A stretch of 64,000 bases of DNA from Pampus argenteus. Lineage: Eukaryota; Chordata; Actinopteri; Scombriformes; Stromateidae. The notes beneath the pieces are model-generated. The model saw only the letters and a list, made by a program, of their open reading frames with translations. It did not search any database and was not told the DNA's origin. The number at the start of each line of letters is the position of its first letter. Position 1 is the first letter of the stretch. Position numbers and translations under genes: made by a program. Positions 46,561-59,965 of the stretch are shown piece by piece. The stretch covers positions 16,450,001 through 16,514,000 of the forward strand of contig CM072880.1 of assembly GCA_036937835.1 (NCBI GenBank). Direction: 5' to 3'.

Positions 46561-49500
46561 TTTAGCACTCCACGCTGCTTTGAAAGAATTTAAACAAAGT
46601 GGAGAAAAGGCTGATTATGGTCTTCAGTTTCTCTACGACGACAACAATGTGAGGAAAGAAATTGCTGTTGGTTCATCAGTATGGTGGCTACGTCAGAAAA
46701 GAACGGTGCAGTAGGAGCAGACGATGTAAATTATGTGCTCGACGCAACACACACAGAACTACAGATTCATAAGAGACCAGAGACTGGATACTACTTTCTA
46801 TCCGTATGTGTGAACGCACTGTAAGACAAAGCTAACTATCCTGCCTCTGGTTATGAGATTTAGGTAATAAAAATACTAATTAAAGACAGTGATGTTGGTT
46901 AAATATACTTTTCTTAATGACACCGACTGGGTGAATACTAACCCCTGTGAAGAGGTATATTTATATTGGATGTTTGAGATTTCTTAATGCATTTCAGAGA
47001 TGAGAAAAAAGAAGAGGTTGTGCAGCTTGTCTCATGGTGTTTTCTGCTCTCTATCCAACGTCATCAACAAGGAGACTAGACTCTAGGCCAGTTACCCATC
47101 GACACCTTGCTTTCCCCATCGCCACGGTGACGTGCTGGCTGCTGATGCCATTTTAACTGTCACACTTGGAAAGGTCAACTTTACATTGCTTCAGCCGCAC
47201 GCGCTCTGTGGCTGAGCCGCAATTACTGATAAACACACTTGCACACGCAGAGATATTAGCATGCCTTGCTCTCTTGCACCCCAACCCCCACTACACACTC
47301 CTACACACACACACACACTGAGCAGCCATGGCTCTCATCTTCACCATCCATAACAACATTGATTGTTGGTGCGAACGTATTAAATAAATTAGGCTTCTGT
47401 GCAAAGGAAACCGTGTTGAGCTGCCTTCATCTCATGTCTCTACCACTTCTATCCAGCACTACATTTCACATATTCACCATCACATCACACTGTTTCACTC
47501 TCCTCAAATGTAAAGTACATGCTCTGTTGAGGGAAATTGATTTCCTACCAGGAGAGGGTTAGGTGGAGGTGTCTTGGCTAGAAACACATCAGAATATTAA
47601 TATCATTATTTTTATTTATTTATTTTTTATATTGAGAAAATGTTTAATTTTCATTAGGTTGCTGTTATTTAAACAAGGCTTTAACTTTTCCCTGAACATG
47701 CAGAATGTGTCTTTAGTTGCCTTGGATAATGAACATGAATGAATGTTATTGTTCTTTTGGTATCACTTTCTAAGAAGGCAAATTAATACATATCAATTAA
47801 TTTTAAATAAAATTGTAAATAATAGCTTCATAAAAAATTAAATGTGTTTGATATCAAATATATACGTGACTTTTAAAAAAACGGCATTGAAAAGTGCGTT
47901 AGAGCAAAAATGTAAAACATAACTAATAATGAGTATAGTTCAAATCGCAATCATATAAATGAATCAAACTTCAGATAGTTGAGCTTTATATTCTATAACA
48001 CATTCATAATTTACATGTGTAACTGCAGCCCTGGAAGCTTATTACAAACTTGTATGACTTGCTCACTCTCTAATCTGTCAAAGTCTGCAGTTATAAATGT
48101 TAGTAAATAGTTGCTCTCTATGGGATGATTTGCAGAGCTTGCAGACAAAAAGTTACTGTACTGGATTTTTTTAATGGCCAATTACTGATCATATGAATCA
48201 TTAATAAATGCTTAACATTAATAAGGTCATTAGTTACAACTTTATATTTTTCACAACGGCTGACTTATTAGAACGTGGTACCTTTTCCTGTAGCAAGGGC
48301 TTTATAAATAAGCATAACATACAGTTCACAGCACAGTGGACTGTTATGTGAATGTGTCTGGTTTCTTGTTGCTTATTACTAATACTAATTACTACTAGTA
48401 CTACTGATAATAATGCTAATAGCAGCAACAACATCAACACATAACACAGCTTTGGCTGGCGTAATGGAATCCCACACCCCTCCACCCCCGGACGTTTTGG
48501 CCCTTTGGCTCGACTTGGCATGTTTGACATAATTTGGCCCTTGGGGGAAATTAATTGGTGGATCCCTGGTGTATGTTGTTTGGTGCTGGGCAGGTAGTGT
48601 ACAGTGTGTTTATCAGAGCGTTTTCACTGAAAAAAGCTGTTTACTGCTACTGGAAATGGGAAATAATGAGCTGAAATATGTTAAAAGCTTCCGTAGAGCT
48701 AATCCCTTTGCGAGTCAGACCTTTCACATTACACAGTCATGTGACTCTAAGAATACTGATTAGTACAGTTTTAAATAAAGGCTATTTAAATGTTTGCTTG
48801 CATCAGAGTGCCTCCAATTTGTCTCTGTCTGACAATTCCAGCCTGGTCAACCAGACTACTTAGAATACAATATGATATTTTCACAGTTTATTATTTCAAC
48901 GCTTACACACACGTTTGATATTTGAAAGACTTTACCCAGGTGTGCCTCTGACAGACAAATAGCACAGGTTTTGAGAGACAGGTGTTGTAACGCCAGGTCA
49001 TCATTGACACCAAAACTGCACTGCACCATTTGATCCTTGCTGACACAACTCCTACTGAGCCTCTCCTCCCACAACAGCACAGTGAGGCTGACAGCGAGTC
49101 ACCAAAAATATCAACCAGACTCAAGCCAAGAAAACACCTGTGTTCAGTAAATACCACTTTGCTGCTTCACAACATCCATCATTTGTCTTATAGGATGTTT
49201 GAGGACTGACTGACAGCGTAAGATGAGAAAGGATGGCCCGTCTGCATTTCTTCATAGGTAATTAGGTTTTTCTGCCCAAAATCTCTTCAGTTTAGCATCA
49301 TCAGTTGCAAATGTGATAACACTATGATGTGAAATAAATTAGGAATATGCTTTCCATGAAGAGGCTTTTCACTTTGCTTTCAGTGAGAGCTGCGCTCATG
49401 AATATGTATAAAGATGTTGTGTTGCATTTCATTTACACTCCCATTCCTACAAAAAAAAAAAAGAAGAAAAGTAACAAAGTCATTACCGGAGCCCACATTT

Positions 49501-49940
49501 CCATCAAAATGTGATTTCTTTGTGTCTTAAAAAGTGGCTTTTCAAATACTGTCAAATGAATGACAAAACCTTGTCGGCTCTAACAAGGCTCACTTCGTAC
49601 TCACTCTCAAAAATACTCCTTTTTTTTTTTTCTGAAAGCATTCAGGAGGCTCTCTGGGGCTTTATTATCGAGCATGACTTTTGTGCTTGTTGAGGAGGTT
49701 TTACTGTGATGTGTAGCATTATTTAAATTGTAAATTGTAAGTCTTTTTAGAATTTGAATTCCCCCTTCTGTCTCTCTCTCTCTGTCTCTCTTCATCTTCT
49801 GTCAGTGTCTGTCTCTCCTGGGCTCAGGTGTACTTACCATCAGCTGCACCTGGTCATCTTTAATTACGACCTCAGCTCTTATCAGCTGCTAATAGGCCTG
49901 GAAGAGAAAGAAAGAAGAGGATCTCTGAGAGCAGCACCAC
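46561..49940. other. Unannotated stretch
   Basis: No gene was recognised. A short (CA)n lies near 47303-47319. The segment 47060-47230 is GC-richer and the segment 49320-49450 has mixed composition. Either could be regulatory, but this cannot be tested here. Confidence 0.5.
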
Positions 49941-49942
49941 AC

Positions 49943-50051
49943 TTCTTTCTTTTCTTTTCTTTTCTTTTCTTTTCTTTTCTTTTCTTTTCTTTTCTTTTCT
50001 TTTCTTTTCTTTTCTGTTCTGTTCTGTTCTTTTCTTTTCTTTTCTTTTCTA
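49943..50051. repeat. (TTTCT)n array
   Basis: About 20 TTTCT pentamers with three variant TGTTC units in the middle. The Ser-Phe-Leu-rich open frame across it is a product of the repeat. Confidence 0.93.
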
Positions 50052-50682
50052 CGTGGCTCAGCTGTATGAAGATGAAGGACGTGTATCTGTTTGTTGTGTT
50101 AGTGCAGATCTCACTCCATCATTAACTGTCCATAACACAGAAGCTATAAAGAATACGTTTTGTTACTGCGTCTAGAAACCACATTAAGCTTGTGTTTCAT
50201 TTCATTTATTAGAATCATCAATAACTTTGTCAGAACAAAACAAATCTATTCTTCTTGGTGTCTACACACCTTCTCTGTTTTTTCCTTCCCCCTCTTTCGC
50301 CTGATTTCCTCTCCATCATCTTGCATCATATCTTTCATTCCTCGCTTTTCCTTTCCATCTTTTCATCTTCTCTCCTTCACTCTCTTGTCTTCTGATCATC
50401 TGGCACCAGATACACACTAAGCTCATTCTCTGTCTTTCTTCTAAATGCACATTAGACACCCATGGTGTTGCTATTTCCACACCTCAATGCAACTACTCAT
50501 ACTCATAACATTCACATATACACACTCACACAGACAAATGCACACAAACACACATATTCTTTTATCTTGTGCCCTGCAATGTGGTGTGTGAAAAAGGCCT
50601 AAATCTTTGATCCTTCTTTATTGTGTGATCAATAAGCTGGGTACACAGATCATGTTGGGAACACAGTCTGAAGGTTGGTAGG

Positions 50683-50718
<36 letters not shown>

Positions 50719-51715
50719 GCTTTATATTTAGTTTTCTTCTCAAACTAGCCGGTGCCACTGGCACATCACGCACTGCGCACAGAAAATTATATCTTTACAC
50801 CCACTTCCACTACACAGTAAAGCAATTAGTAACTCATCACCTGAGATGAAGTAAAGTGTGATGTTTATGTGGGTAGATGTGAATAAAAGTAGATCATAAC
50901 AAATACAGCATGTGTTTCTTTTAATCACCTAAACGTAACTAGACCTAACTATAGAAGTGTCAGATCAGACACTAATTTGTCATTATGAGGCTCTATTCCA
51001 GCATTACAGACTTAGCTGGAGAAGAAACTCAGACTGCTGATATGGAATGGTGCAAGATGAGTGCAATAGCAGGAATTATAGTAAATAGAATAATTTAGTT
51101 TACAAATCTGGCTATAACACAAATTATGATCCGTTTAGTACTATAATCGACTCACTCAACTTTCTATTTGTTATCTCTTTCATGTACTCAGTGTGTGGGT
51201 GTAATGTGCTCATTAAGTTGTATGATGCTTTATGAGAAGAGAAATATAATTTTTTTTGTGCTACAGTCATGAATTTTATATTTGTGTTCATGTATCTCTG
51301 TTGGGAAGAACTGTGTACATATGAGTAAGTGTGTGCATGCGTGTGTGTGTGTGTGTGTGTGTTTGTGTGTGTCGGCTGTGTTAGTATGTTGCTCTGGCAG
51401 CGTGCCGGGGATGAACTGCCACCTGTGCGAGTTTCCCAGCCATATGGGTTTTGGTGTAGCTCGATGATTGGGCCGGCAAGTGCAGGTTAAGAAGAGTTGC
51501 AGTGAAAGCCAGAGATTAATTGGGACTGGGGAGTGTGAGAGCCATCTGCTCAATCTGTCCGTCTGTCTGTAAGCAGCATCCCCGCCCCCTCTGTTGCTGC
51601 GCTACTAGAAAAAAAGACAAGCACACAATGCAGATGGTCCAATGAGATGGATTTGTATTGTTCCATAATAGACATGAAGCTCTGACCTTTTTCACACTCA
51701 CAGAGATCAGAATTG
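50052..51715. other. Unannotated stretch with TG tracts
   Basis: (TG)n tracts lie at about 50687-50716 and 51338-51371. No gene was recognised. Confidence 0.5.
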
Positions 51716-51717
51716 AC

Positions 51718-51772
51718 TGGGAGGCAGCACAGTGGCTCAGTGGTTGACTCTGTCACCTCTGTCTGTCTCTAA
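51718..51772 (+). mobile_element. tRNA-type SINE head fragment
   Basis: GGAGGCAGCACAGTGGCTCA followed by GTGGTTGACTCTGTCACCT matches, from memory, the head of a very common teleost repeat whose copies begin GGCGGCACGGTGG(T/C)GCAGTGGTTAGCACTGTCGCCT. The A-box-like portion is present. The B box and body are missing. Confidence 0.6.
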
Positions 51773-51959
51773 GGTGTATTGTATAGTAATTTACTGCTAC
51801 TATAAATAATGTAGTACAAAAACAAGACCTAAAGATGCGTGTGTTTTTGTACAAACTGGAGTCTATTGGTCCAAATTCAAATTATTCAGGTGGAAATATT
51901 CCTACAGAAAGTTAAAAAAGAAAAGAAATCCTAAAAAGTCAATTTAATGGATAATCTTC
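51773..51959. other. Short unassigned stretch
   Basis: AT-rich. It may include the distal end of the Gypsy LTR-like segment that follows. Confidence 0.4.
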
Positions 51960-52447
51960 CCAAATTAATAAATATCTACTAGCAAGTAACAACAACGCCA
52001 CCCTGGGAGTTTCACCCAGTGAGGTGGAGAGGGGCCACCAACAGGAACCAAAAAAGGGAGTCACACACTGCAAAGCAGAAAGACACACAAATTAATACAC
52101 AACCAATATTAAGCATGCAAATTAAACTAAAAATGAGGAAACCCTCCATCTAGTGAACCACCACCTGAAAGCTTATGACCAGCCCACCTGTACTGGAATT
52201 AACAAGGAGCTCCAGAATATTTACAGCCCAAGTTGTTTTTATACAAAAAAAAAAAAAAGAAAAAGAAAGAAAACAGAACAAAGAAAACAACTTAAGGTAA
52301 CTTAACTAGGGAGGAGGCAAGAATCAGCTAATTTAAAATCACAACACTTGGTAAAACCAGGCTACTCAGCCAGCGTCACCTCATGTACCTGGGAACCACA
52401 CATTACCAATCATATTACCAGAACCAGGCACCCAAGAAGTTGCAGCA
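51960..52447 (-). mobile_element. Probable 3' LTR of a Gypsy element
   Basis: On the minus strand, a purine tract (GGAGAAGAGGGAGGGA) is followed by TGCTGCAACTTC at about 52447, the expected LTR start downstream of pol. A TATAAAA box lies inside it on the same strand (52237-52243), as in an LTR promoter. It is placed directly downstream of the pol fragment at 52511-52948. The far boundary is undefined and no second LTR was found. Confidence 0.5.
52237..52243 (-). promoter_or_regulatory. TATA box in putative LTR
   Basis: TATAAAA on the minus strand, about 205 bases into the putative LTR. This is a plausible core promoter of the dead Gypsy element. Confidence 0.35.
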
Positions 52448-52510
52448 TCCCTCCCTCTTCTCCATACAGTCGAAGGGAGATTGTGGGGGTTTGAATGTCT
52501 CCCTGCTGTC

Positions 52511-52948
52511 TCAAGCTGACTTCGGCGAAGGCTGACAAATCTCTTCTCCACCATCCGGGAGGAGAATGCGACCCTCTTTTTCCACCACCCTATTCCACTG
52601 ACACAGCAGTTCCATTACTGATTTTGAGAGGTTCTGGCATTCCTTCTTGTCTGTGGGGCGTTTGCGGTGCCAAAACTGGAGAAAGCTTCCCAACACTGGG
52701 TCCGCATGCTGGAGGGTGGCAAGGTAATCTGGAGTGTAAGAGGGGAGGGCAGACATGGACATTTGATTTACCTGTACTGGTGGTTTAACCTTACATCTCA
52801 GGGGTCCTGGGTAGGGCAGTTCCTGGGCGGGATGTCCTCAGATCTGACGGTGTGTTGCCATGGTGATACTTCCTGGAAAGGGAGTCAACATTAACATTAG
52901 AACGATAATGACTGGAGAAGTCGAAAGCTGCTAGTTGGGCGGTATTCA
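52511..52948 (-). pseudogene. Gypsy pol fragment (RNase H end to integrase)
   Basis: Minus-strand relic covering the end of RNase H and the linker to integrase. At the upstream end, AQLAAFDFSSHYRS and NVNVDSLSRK match the 'YRPG..NV.ADALSR' motif that closes Gypsy RNase H. After about 40 residues in broken frame comes an open stretch with ALPSYTPDYLATLQHADPVL, FLQFWHRKRP and LPDGGEE. This is typical of the linker just before the integrase zinc finger. The integrase HHCC and DDE core are missing, so the pol gene is truncated shortly before the putative LTR. The family may differ from the Gypsy copy at 5 kb. Confidence 0.8.
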
Positions 52949-55900
52949 ACTAAATTTGTGTCGTGACAAATTATTTTATTTGTTTATTATTATTATTTTT
53001 TTTCAGATTTGAGACATTTTGTCATGTTACGCTTTAGGCTCGGGTTTGATAATTTTCAAAAGTAATTTATCAAGAATCATGTATATTCCAGACTGAGTCT
53101 ATATGGTTCGTATGCTCCAAGTACATGCACAATGCCCACCGGGGAGCAGAAAAAGAAAGTGTAGCTAGTTTTCTACATTAGCCTGGTTATGCTAATGATC
53201 AGCAATGGATGAAATAAAGCAAATAAAGCAATGCTCAGTGATTTACGGAATGCCTTTTGATTGTGGTGACACTCTGAACTTGTTGTAATAGCATATAAAC
53301 ATAAGAAAACAACATTTCTGTTTGGTTCTGTTCTGCAATTTGACTTTTTGGACTCCTCAAATTTGGTAGCACCAGTCACAATCATTCAGTCTGCGTCATA
53401 AAGAATGCTGGTCAGGTTTGGAACTCTCTTCTTAGGCCTGTGCAGATCTTTACACCCCCTGTAGTACATACATCATCAGTGGTGATTCACTTTAGACAGT
53501 TGTATCTTCAGACAACATGTATTCAAGCCCAGCACGGTCAGGAATGCATTAGAGATAAGGGCATTTAGAAAAAGCCTAAAACATTAACATCAGAAAATGC
53601 TTCCAGGGCTGACAAAGAATATTATAACACTGTTATCGACATTACTCAGAGATACAACACCGTAATGGATCTTTTAAAATAGAGATTTTACAAGGCACGC
53701 ACAAAGCGAGCCATCTGTTGCCGACAACTTCAACCGGTATCTAGAGCATACTAGTTGTAGTTATTCTCTGTTGCTTTCATTTAGCGGTTGTTTTCGGTCC
53801 CTGTTAAGCTACTGTCAATGAAACATAACACGTCCTGCACAGATGCATGAAAAGCCTTCGAGTGGCTCACCTAAACCATGATAACAGGGTGTAATCCCTT
53901 TAATCTGGTTTTAGTATGAAGCACCTGCACGAATTCTTAGGTTCCACTGACAGTATCTCAACAGCCATCAAAGGAACATCAAAATAGTGAGAGCAGCAGA
54001 GTAGTGAGTAACATGACTCTGTGGCACTGATGGACCTACCAACCTTTAATTGTTTATTAAACTGATATGTATTTGAGTACTACATTTTAGAGGTAAATCT
54101 GCACTAAATTAGAGGATTTCTTTTTTTTTTTTTTAATTAATGAAGTAACTTGCAACCAAACAGAAACAGTGTCCTCTCACCTTTCAACCTATAAAATTAT
54201 TCTGCCTTTGCTGCATCTCTGCTTTCATGAAACATTTGTAGAACTAAACCTCCAACCTGCAATAATGTGGTGCACAACAGTTTCATCATTCACACAGCAA
54301 ATCTTTATCAAGCATGCTGAAAGTTCAGAGTCATTCATAACCCAGTGAAGCCCTTCAAACTGTTATGCGGCTGCTTCATCTTTCCTCATTTCTGTAAGAT
54401 GATTTCCTCTTCTCAGCTCTCCCTCTCTCCTTGAACCTCTCATCGTTCTTCTAATTGTCCTTCCCTTTAAGCAATCCTCATGTTGTAAAGGGACAGATAT
54501 GACACATTCTTCTGTCTTTGGCATGAATGGAAAATATAACTAACTTGCTTGCTTTTTAAGAGGAGTAAAAATGTTATCTTTTTACTCCAGAAACATTTTT
54601 TGATTTTAATGGAATGGAAGGTTGGTCTTTCACTGGAAAGTTGAATGGCTGAAAAGAAAAAGCATTCCTTTCTGTTGATCTGTTGACAATTCGGTGTCTG
54701 TCTGCATAGCTTTTCATCTCAGTTCCACCTGGAAAGCACTTCAGAAGAATTCTGCTGTCCTTAATACACATTAATGCCACCTTCTTTAGTGTTTAACTTG
54801 TTGAATTTCACTCTCAGTTGAAAAGGTTTTGACAAAAGGGAAGATACATTTTACAACCATGTCTCAGTCTCTCTGTTGTTAAGCCCTGAAGTAATGCCTC
54901 TGTCGCCAATCTGTCCTACTCTGCGTTAATTGCTATCTAGAGAGGGCATATATTGAAAGCCTCTCATTTTTATACTCATACCACAAGTAAACTTTAATTT
55001 TTTTTTTTCTAAACTACAGTAGGTAGAGATGCAGACAACATTGACACATGCTATTCATTTTACTCTTCATATAAACAAATATGGAGATATCATTTTGCTA
55101 CTTTTATTCAGAAAACCAATTTGCTTAATTATTTTTATATTTTGTCCAAGGGTCAAACCAGGATTAAAGGAGCAACATGATTAAAAGGTAGCCTGTGGTC
55201 TTTTCTTTGAAACAAGCAATTTCTGTGCCTTTATTAGAAAGCGATAGCAGAGATAACAGATTCTAGTGATGCAACAGGATCACTGCGGTTCACGGTCAGT
55301 GTCTTAAAGGATTGGTTCACAATTTTTAAGTCGTGTCTTAAAACAATATTGTCTATTATTATTGTCTATTGAAAGATCCCTGCATGACGTACTTACAATG
55401 TAAGTGATGGGAAAAGCCATTCTGTGTAAAAATGTATTGAATTAAATGTGTAAAGTTCATCTGAAGCTAATATGAAGCTTTATTCATCCGGATGAGTCAA
55501 ATTCAGTAGATATCTTCCAACATTACAGTGTTTTTAGAGCCAAAGTTCCATGTTTTGTTATTATACTTCTACCACATCTCAACAGGGAAACACAAAGAGG
55601 GAATTTGATGTTAAAGAGACTGTAAATGTGACAGATATCCGATTGATATGATTGACTCAGACTGCTGAAGTCTCATAAGCTTCACATCAACTTTTAACTG
55701 AAGGGGATCTTTTAACAGCCAGTATATGAAATGTAGGAATGATTTCTCACTGTTCATATGGGCACCTGACTGTTGGTTTTTGGGAAAAATTGTGAACCTG
55801 TCCTTAAAACAGTGATGACCCTTCTAATAGGATCTAAAATGCTTATATATTATGTGTAATTCTGGAGGGTAATTTTGAAAAAAACTACAGTACTTTGTCC

Positions 55901-57299
55901 TCTTATGTGGATGACTCACTGTTGTTGACAGGGTTACATTGTTTATCAGTGACTTCCAAGACTGTTACAAACATTCCCATGGCAAGTCTGATCCGCCACC
56001 GCATGGTAAAGGTTTTTATAGGTTCATATACGATACCTTGTTTGCATAAATCATAAATCACTTACTAGCTCAATCTTAGACTTTCAACCACATCTCATGA
56101 TCTGTCTGTGAGATGCAGTGGAAAGCTCTGGAAAAAGCTTGTAACTGGACCTTGGGTTCCTGTTCCTCAATACAGTGTGAGATCTTTTGACAAGGTGCTG
56201 CTTTGGCTAAACACATGAACTCTTATTTTTCTACTGTTTACTTCACAATTGCTGTAATGAAAGACAAAAGTGATAACTTTCCATCGTTGTAAAATCTTGT
56301 CTCAGAGGATTATTATACAGTATATAGTGTAGTGTTAGGGCATCTGATACGCCTTGAAATTCACAACTCTGTTAATCAATCTGAACTTCCTGTTATTTTC
56401 ATGTCTTGCTGGTGCCTGGTACACATAGAATGTCGATAAGAGCTGGAAGTTCCAGTTTCACTTTGGCTTTCTGTTAAGGTGCTTTAATACCCTTAGCCTG
56501 AAAATGACCATTCCTAGGTTGAGCAAAACTCTGTTAACTTTCAACATTTCCTGTTATATCAGGATACGCTATGTGCTACACTGGGTTAAGGTCTGGTACT
56601 TTGGATGCAATTTAGGAGGTAATAATGCATTGATTTTGATATTGAATGTATTGATGTCTGTTTAAATACCTTTTTGTACAACAGTGCATAAGAACAATTT
56701 GGAATTGACAAGACAACACTGGTTCTATTGATCCACCTTGTTGTTAGGTTCATTCCGAAGTCTGTAAACCACAGTGAGTACAGACTGACAGCAGATCAGA
56801 GTGTTCCTCTGAATTTAGCAGCGGTATGTGAATGGAAGCCGCCCAGTTCTGATAGCTTCTGACTGGAGCCCAGTGCTCCCAGTGTTTCCAGTGTGTTTTG
56901 GCATGGACAGAACATTGCATATTTATCATGCCAGAGTTAAATGTGTGTTTGTGTTTTTGGGTCTGTGTCGGAGTGTGTTCGCTAGGAGGTGACTGGTGCA
57001 TGTACTGTATACATGTAAGTGTGTATGTGTGTGTGTGGGTGCATGTGTGGATGACAAGCAGTGTGTAATGATAGTCTAAACAACATATTATCAACATGAG
57101 CTTTCCACAGAGCCAAAACGGAAAGCGCGAAGAGCCCTCACACACACACACCAGGTTGGGTGAGGCTGATTGCTGTTCACACTGCCAATCCGTTGGACTC
57201 CCTAAAGTCAGCTTTACACCTGCTACCCATGTGGGTGTTCAGAAGGAGTTTGTGATGCCTCACCCAGGAAATTGAAAAACAGTTTTAATCCGACCTCTC
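52949..57299. other. Unannotated stretch
   Basis: A long stretch of about 4.3 kb without a recognised gene or element. It contains poly(T) runs and scattered short palindromes only. Confidence 0.5.
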
Positions 57300-57304
57300 A
57301 GGAG

Positions 57305-57351
57305 CAAACACACACACACATACACCCACCCACCCCCCCACACACACACAC

Positions 57352-57400
<49 letters not shown>

Positions 57401-57409
57401 CACACACAA
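57305..57409. repeat. Compound (CA)n microsatellite
   Basis: More than 100 bases of CA repeats interrupted by a CCCACCCACC-type block and a few substitutions. Confidence 0.92.
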
Positions 57410-57700
57410 GATTAGCTTTTACTTAAGATACGCACATTTTTAATACTGTAAACATACACAGTGAAAATTAAAGGACATGACACATCACCATCCGTAGACA
57501 TACACTCAGATAAACACATGTACACACAAACACACACCTTAATCCACCCCCTGATCCATCTGTTTAACTGGCTCCTAACAGGATGAATGAATTCTGATTT
57601 GTAATCTCTTACTGCCCACCAACTATAACACAGCTCACTGACTGTCTCATTCTCTCTATAACTCACATGCACACACACATATAGCACTCTAAAACCACTC

Positions 57701-57705
<5 letters not shown>

Positions 57706-57766
<61 letters not shown>
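57706..57766. repeat. (TA)n microsatellite
   Basis: About 30 TA units that pass into a short TG tract. The Tyr/Ile-rich minus-strand frame over it is a product of the repeat. Confidence 0.93.
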
Positions 57767-57776
<10 letters not shown>

Positions 57777-57901
57777 CACATGCATGTGTGTTAGAAGAGG
57801 CTAAGACACTGGGCTCCACTTGGTACCACTGGCTACCACTTACATCTACCTGTCATCTCCAAACACTGATGAATGGACCTAGCCACCTGCTGACAAAGTG
57901 T

Positions 57902-57904
<3 letters not shown>

Positions 57905-57940
<36 letters not shown>

Positions 57941-58105
57941 CATTGGGTTTCCAACTATTCAGGGGACATCATTACATTGACTTATAGTCATTTCGTGGAG
58001 ACTTATTCTTACCTTAACCATAACCACTACATGCATAACCCTGTTACCCTAACCTTAAAATAACCCTAAACTTTACTTTGAGGAATACCTGCACCGAACA
58101 CACAC
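57905..58105 (+). repeat. (CA)n-bounded dispersed repeat, copy 2
   Basis: (CA)n is followed by TTGGGTTTCCAACTATTCAG, ACATCATTACATTGACTTA and several imperfect ACCCTAAC blocks, then a short CA tract near 58101. The order of blocks matches copy 1 at 25224-25490. Confidence 0.68.
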
Positions 58106-59250
58106 ACACATACATTTTTCACTCAAGCCGAAAGAAGTCACGCAAAATCACAATAATCATTTAGAAACAGCTTCTCCACCTACTTCCATTCAGGAATTAT
58201 ACACTTAACATGGATTCCACCCTGACGAAGGTGAGCCCAATCATTCCGTTCCCCATTGTAAGTTCATATCTTGGACTAGACAGGTGCTAAGAACAATAGG
58301 ACTGGGAACTATGCACTCTCAGTGAGACACACATCAGTTTTGACAGTGGAGGCTTCCACGCACCCTCTAACAGGGCTTTTGTTGTTATGCCGTAACCCCT
58401 AACCCCAGTAGAAGGATTGAGGTCTGGGTCTTAAACCCAAGCCTCCAGGAACTTTAACAACAACCAGGTAAACCATTAGACCCACACTTACGCACCCTTC
58501 CCGAGTCACACACCAATAACCATGGCTGCTTGTGTCCCTGGTAACCCAGCCACTTTTTCATTCCTCAAATCTTCTCTTTCATGTCCCTAGTAACCTGTCT
58601 ACTTTTTCGTTCCCCAGGTATCCCTGGAGGATACAGTCAGATAGTCGTATTTGCTTAGGAAAATTCCTAACTGAGTGAAATGACCTGAAAGTATCTAAGT
58701 GGCAGAACTGGTCAAACTCTCTAAATGCTAAAGAAAGGTGCTTTAATGCTTCCTTTCTAAATTTCCTTTAGCATAAGTTACACTGTCCCACGATGCCTTG
58801 TTGCAGCAATATTTACACAAACAAATAAACCCAGAAGAAGAAAAATAGAAAGAAAAAAAGAACATGACTGAAAGGGGACTGAGATAATTATGTAGATCCC
58901 GGTTGCTTTTGAAAATTGTCCCTTTTATGCTATGATTTGTTTGTTTGAACTCTCAACAGTATGTTAAACATGTAACCAAACTATTGTTGTAAAATTATCA
59001 AATTTAAGCTAATGTCATGGCATAAGATATGATCAGTGTGCATTAATCATGTCCTCATTTGAGCATTGTTGCATGCCAGCCTTTAGCAATATCATTAATT
59101 GATTTTACTTCAGTCATGGATGTGAACGCAGCCAAATCAGGCTGGGAGTAACTAGCCTGCATTTGTGGAATAAAACATTGATGTAATAGATGATGATGGC
59201 AAATTAAGCTAATTCTGACCCACGGGCAGGTGATGAAGGAAACTGGGCTG
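58106..59250. other. Unannotated stretch; 49-bp tandem pair
   Basis: Two imperfect copies of a 49-base unit (TGTCCCTGGTAACC and TGTCCCTAGTAACC) start at 58533 and 58582. The segment 59040-59245, with ATTAATTGATTTTACTTCAG and CAAATTAAGCTAATTCTG, is a candidate conserved non-coding element. No gene was recognised. Confidence 0.5.
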
Positions 59251-59252
59251 GA

Positions 59253-59965
59253 GGGTATTTAGTCAGCCACCAATTGTGCAAGTTAGCCCATTTAAAATGA
59301 TGAAAGAGGCCTGTAATTTTCATCATAGGTACACTTCAATTATGAGAGACAAAATGTGAAAAAAAAAATCCAGAAAATCACATTGTAGGATTTTTAATGA
59401 ATTAATTGATAAATTCCTCAGTAAAATAAATATTTGCTTACCTACAAACAAGCAAAAATTCTGGCTCTCACAGGCCTGTAACTTCTTCTATAAGAGGCTT
59501 CTCTGTCTTCCACGTGTTACCTGTATTAATGACACCTGTTTGAACTCGTTATTAGTATAAAAGACACATCCACAACCTCAAACAGTCACAAACCAAACTC
59601 CACTATGGCCAAGACCAAAGAGCTGTCAAAGAACATCAGAAACAAAATTGTAGATCTGCAGCAGGTTGGGAAGACTGAATCTGCTATAGGTAAAGCAGTT
59701 TGGTAAAGAAATCAACTGGGGGAGCAAATATTAGAAAATGGAAGACATACTAGACCACTGATAAACCCCCTCCATCTCAGGCTCATACAAGATCTCACCC
59801 TGTGGGGTCAAAATCACAAGAACGGTGAACAAAAATTTCAGAACCACACAAAAGGGACCTAGTGAATGACCTGCAGAGAGCTGGGACCAAAGCAACAAAG
59901 GCTACCATTGCCACACTACCAGGGACTCAAATCCTGCAGTGCGAGACGTGCCCCTTGATTAGCTC
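59253..59965 (+). mobile_element. Tc1-like transposon, left part (subfamily A)
   Basis: The left half of a Tc1-like element with long terminal inverted repeats. GTATTTAGTCAGCCACCAAT, GGCCTGTAATTTTCATCATA and CACATTGTAGGATTTTTAAT in order match, from memory, the terminal repeat of a widespread fish Tc1 family. A transposase start follows at 59605. The outermost bases of the terminus are degraded and everything after the N-terminal third of the gene is missing, so no right terminal repeat is present. Confidence 0.8.
59605..59960 (+). pseudogene. Tc1-like transposase N-terminal fragment (A)
   Basis: Starts at ATG 59605 with MAKTKELSK, followed by RNKIVDLQQ, the first helix-turn-helix of the paired-like DNA-binding domain that binds the element's ends. 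Further blocks are KWKTY, SHPVGSK (diverged), RTTQRDLVNDLQRAGTKATK and ILQCETCPL, in shifting frames. There are frameshifts and stops, and the whole DDE catalytic domain is absent. Intact family members are about 340 residues; this covers about the first 120. Confidence 0.78.

Noticed and set aside
49754..50125. 123-codon frame rich in Ser-Phe-Leu
   Set aside because: A translation of the (TTTCT)n array.
57412..57819. 135-codon minus-strand frame with Tyr-Ile repeats
   Set aside because: A translation of the (TA)n and (CA)n tracts.
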